This document shows positions 43,065 to 50,737 of a stretch of 64,000 nucleotides of DNA, piece by piece. The stretch comes from Deinococcus aetherius (lineage in GTDB: Bacteria > Deinococcota > Deinococci > Deinococcales > Deinococcaceae): contig NZ_AP026561.1 of NCBI RefSeq assembly GCF_025997855.1, forward strand, positions 1 through 64,000, read 5' to 3'. A model generated the notes under the pieces. It had not been told where the DNA came from, searched no databases, and was given only the letters and a program-made list of their open reading frames with translations. Positions within the stretch are counted from its first letter, which is position 1. Each line of letters opens with the position of its first letter. Position numbers and translations under genes: made by a program.

Positions 43065-43413
43065 AGCCCGATAGCTACCTGCTGGACGAAAACTTTTCCC
43101 CAGGCTGAGGGCGGGCTTCGATCTGACTGTGCGGGTGGTCCACGCCAAGGAGTGGGAGGAGAACCCCACGGACCTGGAACTGTAGGCTTACGCCGCCCGG
43201 CTCGCTCAGGTGATCGTCAGCAAGGATGCGGCCTTCACTGACCGCGTTCCGCCCCTGGATGTGCTGCCCTGGCTGGTGCGGTCACACTGTGGCAACCTGC
43301 GCGCCCGGCCCATACGCGAGTTCCTGAAGGTGCAATGGCCGTGCGTCGAGGCCCCGCTGCCCTACCACCGCCTGATTCAGGTCTACCTGGACCGCACTGA
43401 GGCGCCGACCTGA
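43065..43413 (+). pseudogene. DUF5615-type (PIN-like) toxin, frameshifted and interrupted
   Basis: DSYLLDENFSP matches the FLLDENLSP opening of DUF5615 PIN-like toxins. A one-base shift is needed for RLRAGFDLTVRVVHAKEWEE. A TAG interrupts the frame at about 43185, then AARLAQVIVSKDAAFTDRVP, with the conserved KDxDF-like site, and a C-terminal tail to 43413 remain. Together with the preceding DUF433 remnant this was a toxin-antitoxin pair. Confidence 0.6.
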
Positions 43414-43525
43414 GGGCGGGTAGAACCGCCTCCGGATGGGTGCATACCGCCAACTCGACGTGCGGCTACACGGCTCCGTTCACCGTCAAGAACGGCGACC
43501 CGGGCGTCGTCTTGATCAACATGGC

Positions 43526-45091
43526 CTATGACGACGCCTCAGCAGCAGTATCTGGGTTTGCCAGATGAACATAAAACCGTGGGACGTCACCCGTGGCGGT
43601 CAAGTGGAACCGGCTCGTTATGCCGTCCCGCTGTCGAATCTGAGCAACCAGGCCCTTCAGGGGCTGCTCGGCGACCACTTTGTATGGGCCGACTGTAAAC
43701 CGCGTGTACTGGGCAAAGCGGTCGGGCACTGGCTCCTCCTGGAGAAGGGCCGCTGTTTCCGGGTTATCGGTCGCCACCTCACCGGCCACGCTCGGCTGAT
43801 AGTTGCCTTGCAGCAGTTGGTCCATCTGCCCCAGTACAAAGGCGTCAAAGTCGCTTAGAGCATCTGGAAGAGGCAGGTGCACCGGGTCGTATCCCGCCTC
43901 CTCGATGTACTGCACGACCCGAGCCAGAGCACGGTGGATCCTGAGATGATTAATCACGTCACCTATATCGTCCACCCCAGTTACTTTCAAAAGATTGGAC
44001 GCCTCGGGCAACTTTTCGTCCTCACCAGCGGAAGTTGTGTATCCCGTAATTGCTACCTGTGTGTCTTCACGCAAGATCAGCAGGAGTAGATCTAGCCAAC
44101 GCACCTCTCCCCCAGTGAAGACTAGCCCGTCATCCCGAATGACCCAGCTGAGCTGCATTTTCGGCGGCAGGCTCTCAAGAGGTCGATGAATGTGAAAACT
44201 GACGTTCAGTTGCTCCGAGCCAAGCCGGAGGACCATCTCTTGCGTGTCGGCATCGTAGGTCAACGTGCCATCGACATGTTTAATGGTTGGTCCCTGCGTG
44301 ATTTTGCAGCGGACCTGCATCGTCGCGATTGGTCTCTGGAGGATGAGCGACTCGGGGTCACCTTGAATGTGCAGAACCTCTTCAAGAGCAGCGTGACCCG
44401 TGGTGAAACCGATCTTCCCCTGGGCCGGTGTGAGCTGGAGGGTTCGGGGAGCATCCACGCCGCCCTGCATCCACGCCAGCATTCGCAGGGCGTTTTCACC
44501 CACAAGGTTGAGAGAGAGCCGGAGATCCTGTGCCGAGACTTGGCCCCTAGCGTCATAGGTGAGCTTGAGCTGCGGCTGGCCAGCAGCGGCCGCGATGGCC
44601 GAAATGTCCTGCCCCGCCATGCGCAAAGGATGGCGTACTCGCTCGCGGTAATCGCTCAAGACGCGGTGCAGTGAGGGGGCCAGTTGAGCCATGTGCTCGC
44701 CGTGTTCCAGGGAGTGATTCAGTCCTTCGGCCTGGCTTGTGGCCGCGCTGACCTGAATCGCTTCGAAGATGATGGCGACCACGAGCTCACGTTCGAGCTG
44801 CAGGGAATGGTACGGGCTACTGGGGGCGGGCAGAGCTACCTCGACCAGGGTGCGAATCTCGGTGACGGTATTGAAATCTGACCAGGGCCGTGGCTTGCGG
44901 GCCTCTTCTAACGCCTTGAGGATGTGTTGCACCTGCTCACTTGATCCCAGACACTCCTGAAGACGAGTGCGGAGATGCCGGGGGATTGCCTGACGCTGCC
45001 GCCAGCGTTTCTGCTGATTTTGGAGCGCTTGAACGCCGCTGCCCAGCGCGACGCCGATGAATAGTTCCGGCCAGTTGATGGCGTCGCTCAT
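43526..45091 (-). CDS. Hypothetical protein (521 aa)
   Basis: I do not recognise a family. The N-terminus (NWPELFIGVALGSGVQALQN) may be a single membrane anchor or amphipathic helix, followed by a basic stretch QQKRWRQRQAIPRHLRTRL. The rest is soluble, mixed alpha/beta, with many conserved-looking hydrophobic strands (LKLTYDARGQVSAQDLRLSL, VDGTLTYDADTQEMVLRLGS). No catalytic motif stands out. Composition matches neighbours and the frame is clean over 1.5 kb, so it is a real gene. It lies in the island with the DUF4209 protein and broken toxin-antitoxin genes, so a mobile or defence role is conceivable but unsupported. Confidence 0.65.
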   Translation of the reverse strand: MSDAINWPELFIGVALGSGVQALQNQQKRWRQRQAIPRHLRTRLQECLGSSEQVQHILKALEEARKPRPWSDFNTVTEIRTLVEVALPAPSSPYHSLQLERELVVAIIFEAIQVSAATSQAEGLNHSLEHGEHMAQLAPSLHRVLSDYRERVRHPLRMAGQDISAIAAAAGQPQLKLTYDARGQVSAQDLRLSLNLVGENALRMLAWMQGGVDAPRTLQLTPAQGKIGFTTGHAALEEVLHIQGDPESLILQRPIATMQVRCKITQGPTIKHVDGTLTYDADTQEMVLRLGSEQLNVSFHIHRPLESLPPKMQLSWVIRDDGLVFTGGEVRWLDLLLLILREDTQVAITGYTTSAGEDEKLPEASNLLKVTGVDDIGDVINHLRIHRALARVVQYIEEAGYDPVHLPLPDALSDFDAFVLGQMDQLLQGNYQPSVAGEVATDNPETAALLQEEPVPDRFAQYTRFTVGPYKVVAEQPLKGLVAQIRQRDGITSRFHLTATGDVPRFYVHLANPDTAAEASS

Positions 45092-45850
45092 GACTGAAGA
45101 GTACGCAAGTAAGGATGCGGCGGTTCTCGAAGTCGTCCATGATGGGCTGGGGTGAAGTTCAGGTAGTGACGATCAGCCGGTGGTCCTGCGCCTTCAACAC
45201 GGCCACCTCTCCAGGACCCGTCCCTCAGTCCCTCCAGCCGCCACGGGCACGTGAGACCACTCCCCTCAACTCACCGTGCAGCGGTACTCGGCGCCCTCGA
45301 GGCGAAAGCGCATTCCCAGCACCCGCCACAGACCCAAGAGGGCGTTCATTCCGAACTGGGTGAAGGTCACCTCAAGAGAGGACCGACGTGTCTCACGCCG
45401 GGCAGGAGAGACGGGTGTTTGGACATGGTCTGGCCGAGAGCGCGCGGATTCCTGGCTCACGAGCGAAGTTGATGGAGATGGACACTGTGCAGGGCGGGGG
45501 CGGCTTGAGTTGGTCGGTCACATGGTGCTGGCAGGCTCGCGTACCGGTGCTGCTCTGGTCGTCCGGATGGGCCCGGGGGGAGGAAAGCCTGGCTCAAGGT
45601 GCTCCTCCCGAACCAGGGCAGAAGAGGCCCGCGGAGCAGCGAACACCTGGCCCGCTCCCCTCCAGCCCCGTGAACGCTCTCCCAAGCTGGCGGAGGCAGG
45701 GTGCCCTTAAGCAGAGGGCGGAACTCCATGTGAACGAGACCCCAGGGCCAACGGTGAACCAGCGGGTGAGGAGGACCGGCCAAGTGGGTGGGACAAGCTG
45801 GACTACCCAGCGTCTTCGCCTGTCCGCCGTCCCGTGGGCGGAATCCCGAG
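45092..45850. other. No intact gene; possible coding scrap at 45266-45370
   Basis: About 760 bp without a convincing gene. On the minus strand near 45266-45370, EVTFTQFGMNALLGLWRVLG and RFRLEGAEYRCTVS read like the C-terminal end of a protein, but nothing upstream continues it. The rest is GC-rich sequence with frames on both strands that look random. Confidence 0.4.
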
Positions 45851-47167
45851 TCAACGCGACCGACACGGCGGGAGGCTGGCCGGAGCCAGCCTGGCCTGGT
45901 CCATGACGATGGCGTTCGCGTTCCGGTGTTCCGTCATGCCGCGCGGTGTCAGCATGGCTTCACCGACCTTCCACGCTGAAGTCACGATGCGGGACGGTCG
46001 ACCTTCCGCTGTCTGACGGAGCAACGCAATGACTTCGGGGCCACGCTGACCCGGCATCAGCCCAGCACCCACCACGACACCCAAGGTGGTGGTCGGGCCC
46101 GGTTTGCCGTCCCGGGTGCTGAACGCACTCAGGATGCCGTTCTTGTCGGCGGTCACCAGCCACTGTCCATCGGGGGTGAAGGTCCGGTCGGAGAGGTTGA
46201 AGTTGCGCAGCGAGAAAGCCGGACGGCCCTTCTGGGCGTCGTAGACACGGAGTGGTCCGGTCGCCGTCCATTCCAGAAACAGGTGGTCGCCCCCACCCAG
46301 CAAGTTGGGCGTCAGGAGGGAGGGATTGCTCCAGGTGTTGAGCGCCCGGCTGCTGGTGATGTCGAACCAGGTGTACGTGCGGTTGCCGTCGAGGACCAAC
46401 ACCGTCTTGGCGTCGCCCGAGAACGTGATGGCCACCGGACCATGCTTGAGGCGCAACGTTTGCAGGAGCGCGCCGCTCGCGGCGTCGTAGACCTTTACCG
46501 CGGGTTGGGTGTCCCAGCCCCCGGCCGCGACGCGCGTACCGTCTGGACTGACATCCAGGGTGAGCAGACTGCCGGTGAAGGCGGGCAAGGTCCGCAGGGG
46601 GGCGGGCGCGCCCGTGCACCAGGTGAGTCGTCCGGCGAGGTCCCCGGTGACCACGAAGGGTGTCCCGCCCACGTAACCTTCGAGGTGTCCTGTGAGCGTC
46701 TTCAGGGCGGTGAAGTCACGGCTGGCCCGGCAGGCGCTGAGGTACAGCACACCACCGTACTGGCTGAAGCTCGCGAAGACGTTGCCGCCCACGCTGAGGA
46801 GCGTTTCCCGGGCCGTCTGTGAGAGGGGCTGCGTTCCAGGGCGCCCCAGCAGTTGGGCCTGGAAGGCCTGCGCGTCGTCGGCGGTGCCGGGCAGTAGGGT
46901 GACGTCCTGTTCTCCCGTGCAGCGGTACCCGAAGCGGGCCGGGGCGTCGGTGAAGACGGCCTTGAGGTAGTCAGCGCCCACGGGGGTGAGCGAGCGCAGC
47001 CGCACTCCTTCGCGCGGCAGAGGAAAGTCGAGGAGCCGGGCCGTGTGGGTGCGCTCGTACGCGTTTTCTGGGAGGCGCAGGGATCGCCCAAATTGGGGAG
47101 GTGGTGAGTCCTGTCCGGACGCAATGGGGAGGAGGGTGAGGGCCAGCAGGGCCAGCGTGCGTTTCAT
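45851..47167 (-). CDS. Secreted beta-propeller (WD40-like) protein
   Basis: A 438-residue protein with a Sec signal (MKRTLALLALTLLPIASGQ). I start at 47167 because this ATG begins the signal peptide; a longer frame to 47230 would spoil it. The mature part repeats propeller-like blades: LLTLDVSPDGTRVAAGGWDT, VKVYDAASGALLQTLRLKHG, VAITFSGDAKTVLVLDG and FTPDGQWLVTADKNGILSAF. Such proteins act as extracytoplasmic binding scaffolds; no enzyme site is visible. No operon partner. Confidence 0.75.
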   Translation of the reverse strand: MKRTLALLALTLLPIASGQDSPPPQFGRSLRLPENAYERTHTARLLDFPLPREGVRLRSLTPVGADYLKAVFTDAPARFGYRCTGEQDVTLLPGTADDAQAFQAQLLGRPGTQPLSQTARETLLSVGGNVFASFSQYGGVLYLSACRASRDFTALKTLTGHLEGYVGGTPFVVTGDLAGRLTWCTGAPAPLRTLPAFTGSLLTLDVSPDGTRVAAGGWDTQPAVKVYDAASGALLQTLRLKHGPVAITFSGDAKTVLVLDGNRTYTWFDITSSRALNTWSNPSLLTPNLLGGGDHLFLEWTATGPLRVYDAQKGRPAFSLRNFNLSDRTFTPDGQWLVTADKNGILSAFSTRDGKPGPTTTLGVVVGAGLMPGQRGPEVIALLRQTAEGRPSRIVTSAWKVGEAMLTPRGMTEHRNANAIVMDQARLAPASLPPCRSR

Positions 47168-47414
47168 CCTCAGAGTCTGTGGGGTTGGGAGGCGTGGCGG
47201 GGACGAAGTTGAGGTGCCTTCCCCCGGCACCTCAAGGGTTCGTCAAGCCCAGGGTAAGGGCACACAGACCTTAGGTGGGGTGATTGCCTCCACTTCACCG
47301 GGGTGAGGAGCCTCCTCACCGGCGGATGGGGCTAGAAGCTGGTCTTGGGTGCCTCGCGTCCGCATCAGCACACCTGCGCTCTCGTCTGGGAGGGCCCTCA
47401 CCCGCTGGGGTGAA

Positions 47415-47762
47415 GCGGTGAACCAGCGGCTCAAGGTCCACCGGATTCAGGGTGACCCGCCTGGCCCTGATGTATTGAGCACGCTGGGGGAGGGCGGCCC
47501 TTCCCGGCCCGCACCGTCGAGGCGGTGATGCAGCGCCTCGGTGCCCACGCTGGGTTGGCCCCGGAGCCGTGCAGCCCGCATACGTGGCCGGCACGCGTAC
47601 GCGACCGCGTTGCTCGTGCGGGACGCCGGCTTGAGGAGGTCCGCGAACTGCTGGCGTACGCCAGCATTGCCCGCTACCACGCAGGTGTACTCGCACGTCA
47701 GCGCGGCCCGCCTCGACAGCGGAGCGGCCAGCCTGCCGGACGCGCTCGACGTGGGTATCTAG
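47415..47762 (+). pseudogene. Tyrosine recombinase C-terminal remnant
   Basis: Pieces in two frames, VMQRLGAHAGL, then RHAYATALLVRDAGL with the catalytic His/Arg region, EEVRELLAYASIA, and TTQVYSHVSAARLDS with the nucleophile Tyr, match the C-terminal half of XerD-like integrases. At least two frameshifts separate them. It may belong to the same family as the N-terminal fragment at 36183 but is 11 kb away. Confidence 0.7.
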
Positions 47763-47929
47763 GTCCTGGTCATCAAAGCGGGGTACTGCTGGTCGGGGTC
47801 CCTGAACCCTGTTAGAAAGGTAGACAGGCGGTCAGCGTGCAGGTACTTGTGACTTTAGCGGCTCAAGAGTGAGCGGGTGATCCCTGATGTATCAAGGATC
47901 CGTCGGGGTCTCCTGAGCATGATGGAGAG

Positions 47930-49078
47930 GTGCCCCGACCTGCTCTCCCCCCTCTCCTTGCCCTGACTCTTTCTCTCTCCAGCCCCACGGCCTTGGCAGC
48001 TCCGGCACCAAACGGCTCTGGGCTCAATGTTCTGGGGATGTTGCAAGGTGCCGCACCCGTCAGATCCTTCGCTCAGACCAGAACTAGCCTGTACGCTCTG
48101 GAACCGAAGCTGCGCCCGGCTGTCGTACGCATTGAGGACTGCCCCTCCGACGGTTGCAGCGTTCCAAACAGAGTGGGGACGGCCTTCCACATTGGGAATG
48201 GATACGTGGTCAGTGCCTATCACGTGATCTTCGGTGCGAAGAACCTCAGCGCCCTCACCCTCGACAAGAAACGCTACCCAGTAGAGGTGGTTGGCTACGA
48301 CGACCGAGCTGATCTTGCCCTGCTGCACGTGAACCTACCTGCCAGCCTGCCCTCTTTGCCACTCGCCACCGTCCGGCCAACCGTTGGGGAGTTGACCCTC
48401 ACCATCGGCAACGGGAACGGCGAGTTTCTCCAGGCCAAGACGGGTCGCGTCACCACTCTCGAAACAACCTCGGGGCGCCCGGACTTCCCGGCGAGCGTTA
48501 TGCAACTGGACACGCAGATTCTGCCGGGGGACGGTGGCGGACCGATCATCACCGCACGCGGTGAGGTCGTCGGCGTGGTGAGTTTCCTTGCAGTCAGTGG
48601 AGGCCAGAGCCGTCGCGTGACCGCTTACGCCGTACCGCTCATGCAGAACGATGCACGCCTAGCGGAGCTTCGCCGGGGTGTGAAACGGGACGCGCCGAGC
48701 AGTGGGGTGGACTTGAAGCTCCTTCCTCCACTGGCGACCGAGGCGTATGCGCTGCCTGCGGAGAAGTTCGTGGAGTTCAGCCAACGCTCGAAGCTCGACC
48801 TGGGCACTACGCCAGGCGCCTTCTTTACGCAGGTTGCTCCCGGCAGTCCAGCCGCGCGGGCTGGACTGCAACCGCTCCAATTCGACCGGAAGGGGAAGCG
48901 TACGGCGGGTGACATCGTGACAGCCGTGAACGGCCAGCGGGTCGTGAACTTCTCCGACTTCCTCTCTGCCGTCTACCGCTACCAGCCAGGCGAGGTCATC
49001 ACACTGACGGTTTTGCGAGCAGGCAGGCCGCTGGAGGTCAAGCTGACGCTGGTTGCACGAGCTCAGGCGGGGAATTGA
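47930..49078 (+). CDS. HtrA/DegP-like protein with PDZ domain, catalytic serine missing
   Basis: A 382-residue exported protein: signal peptide (cleavage near ALAAPAP), a trypsin-like domain (about 60-235) and one PDZ domain (about 300-375, [34 protein letters not shown]). [10 protein letters not shown] holds the catalytic His and [12 protein letters not shown] the Asp, but the nucleophile motif GNSGGP/GDSGGP reads GDGGGP: the Ser codon is GGT (48533-48535). Proteolysis is therefore not expected. The frame is otherwise intact, which suggests a retained chaperone or binding role, or very recent loss. Start is a GTG with GGAG close upstream. Confidence 0.8.
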   Translation: MPRPALPPLLALTLSLSSPTALAAPAPNGSGLNVLGMLQGAAPVRSFAQTRTSLYALEPKLRPAVVRIEDCPSDGCSVPNRVGTAFHIGNGYVVSAYHVIFGAKNLSALTLDKKRYPVEVVGYDDRADLALLHVNLPASLPSLPLATVRPTVGELTLTIGNGNGEFLQAKTGRVTTLETTSGRPDFPASVMQLDTQILPGDGGGPIITARGEVVGVVSFLAVSGGQSRRVTAYAVPLMQNDARLAELRRGVKRDAPSSGVDLKLLPPLATEAYALPAEKFVEFSQRSKLDLGTTPGAFFTQVAPGSPAARAGLQPLQFDRKGKRTAGDIVTAVNGQRVVNFSDFLSAVYRYQPGEVITLTVLRAGRPLEVKLTLVARAQAGN

Positions 49079-49161
49079 ACCCCGGTGGGAGTTGGGACCG
49101 TTTGCAATCTGGGGAGGTCCGCCTCGGCAGGGGTTAGCGCCTATCGGGAGGGAGGAAGTCC

Positions 49162-50439
49162 ATGAACGTCTTTCGAATCACCTGGCTGCTCAGCCTGCTC
49201 CTCGCGGGCACGACCAGAGCGGGTGTCGCCGAGGGGATAGCCCTGTACGACCAGGGCGAGTACCGGCAGGCCTTTCAGGAGTTTGAGCTGCCCGCGAAGA
49301 AGGGGGATGCGGCGGCCCAGTTCTGGCTGGGGTACCTCTACGACCAGGGGCAAGGCGTGCGGCAAGACTTCGCCCAGGCGCTGAACTGGTACCGCAAGGC
49401 CGCCGCCCAGGGGGAGGCGGCCGCCCAGAACAACCTGGGCAACCTGTATGAGCGGGGCCTCGGGGTCAAACAGGATTACGCGCAGGCGGCGCTGTGGTAC
49501 CGCAAGGCGGCCGAGCAAGGTGAGGCGGTCGCTCAGAACAACCTCGGCGTCCTGTACGAGAACGGGTGGGGTGTGCCGCGCGACGACGCCCAGGCCCTGG
49601 CGTGGTACCGCAAAGCCGCCGGGCAGGGCGACTCGGCGGCACAGAACAACGTCGGGGCGATGTACGAGCGAGGGCGCGGTGTACCACGCGACGAGGCCAA
49701 GGCCGCCGAGTGGTACCGCAAAGCCGCTGAACAGGGCTATGCGGAAGCCCAGAACAACCTGGGGCTCTTGTACGTGCATGGCCGGGGCGTCAGGCAGGAT
49801 GATCACCAGGCCTTGAAGTGGTTCCGCGACGCCGCGAGTCAGGGGCACGCGGGTGGGCAGAACAATCTCGGTGTCCTGTATGAGCGCGGCCGGGGTGTGC
49901 AGCGGGATGTGGTGCAGGCGCTGACCTGGTACCGCAAGGCGGCGGCGCAGGGCTATGGGGAGGCCCAGAACAACCTCGGCCTGATGTACGCGTTGGGCGT
50001 GGGCGTGAAGCAGGACTACACTCAGGCCCGGGGTTGGTTTCGCCAGGCCGCAGCTCAAGGCTCAGTCGAGGGGTATTACAACCTGGGTGTCATCTACCTG
50101 TCGGGGCACGGCGTGAAGCAAGACGATGCCGTGGCCGTCGAGTGGTTTCGAAAGGCTGCGGAACAAGGTCATGCCGGGGCGCAGAACAATCTCGGCTTTC
50201 TGTACCACCACGGACGGGGCGTGCCGCGTGACTACGGCAAGGCCCTGTCCCTCTACCGTAAAGCTGCCGCTCAGGGGAATGTGGAGACGTATTACAACCT
50301 CGGCGTCTTGTATGAGCTTGGTCTCGGGGTGAAGCAGGATGACGCGCAAGCCCTTCATTGGTACCGAAAGGCTGCGGAAAGGGGGCATCTGGAAGCGCAA
50401 TGGAAGTTGGAGAGCCTGAGCGGTGGCGTCACGCGCTGA
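49162..50439 (+). CDS. Secreted Sel1-repeat (TPR-like) protein
   Basis: A 425-residue protein with a signal peptide (cleavage near TTRAG) and about eleven tandem 36-residue Sel1 repeats from residue 20 to the end. The typical unit is ALxWYRKAAEQG-xAxAQNNLG-xLYExGxGVxQD. Sel1 repeats form a helical solenoid that binds other proteins, often in envelope stress or host interaction. The repeats are also visible in DNA (AGAACAACCTCGG and similar every 108 bp), so copy number could change by slippage. It lies 83 bp after the HtrA-like gene on the same strand, so the two may be co-transcribed. Confidence 0.87.
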   Translation: MNVFRITWLLSLLLAGTTRAGVAEGIALYDQGEYRQAFQEFELPAKKGDAAAQFWLGYLYDQGQGVRQDFAQALNWYRKAAAQGEAAAQNNLGNLYERGLGVKQDYAQAALWYRKAAEQGEAVAQNNLGVLYENGWGVPRDDAQALAWYRKAAGQGDSAAQNNVGAMYERGRGVPRDEAKAAEWYRKAAEQGYAEAQNNLGLLYVHGRGVRQDDHQALKWFRDAASQGHAGGQNNLGVLYERGRGVQRDVVQALTWYRKAAAQGYGEAQNNLGLMYALGVGVKQDYTQARGWFRQAAAQGSVEGYYNLGVIYLSGHGVKQDDAVAVEWFRKAAEQGHAGAQNNLGFLYHHGRGVPRDYGKALSLYRKAAAQGNVETYYNLGVLYELGLGVKQDDAQALHWYRKAAERGHLEAQWKLESLSGGVTR

Positions 50440-50622
50440 CCCACCTGCGTTGCTCTTGGGAAAGCGGGACCGGCTGTACGCCTACGCCATCGCCGCCGAC
50501 GGCCGCACGACCTCCCTCACTGGCCCACACCGCGTAGACGACCCACGTGGGTCCCAGGTCGAGGCAGGTTTGACAAGTTTGGATGGCCCGACGAGCGAGG
50601 CCAGCAGGCGCCAAGTGCTGCG

Positions 50623-50717
50623 GCCCAGGCAGGGGTTCAGCCGCTGGGAAGCTGGGACCAGGACGGCCACCCTCCGGGCAGGGCACGCGGCCAAGGAGAC
50701 GCTCCCCTGCCCCCCGC
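50623..50717. repeat. Copy B of the ~95-bp dispersed repeat, 3' of dnaE2
   Basis: It is the counterpart of 39185-39280. Here GGGCAGGG pairs with CCCTGCCC (50676-50712). It lies 21 bp past the dnaE2 stop on the minus strand. The rest of 50440-50737 holds no gene that I can support. Confidence 0.5.
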
Positions 50718-50737
50718 ATGAACGAGCACTCACTGGC

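Noticed and set aside
45457..45783. 108-aa minus-strand frame in the gap before the propeller gene
   Set aside because: Proline/serine-rich, no ribosome site, and overlapping frames on both strands look equally random.
47855..48328. 157-aa minus-strand frame over the HtrA-like gene start
   Set aside because: It is antisense to a signal peptide and protease domain and has no features of its own.
49162..50439. Regular repeats resembling a CRISPR array
   Set aside because: The 108-bp periodicity is in-frame Sel1 coding repeats with no constant repeat/variable spacer structure.
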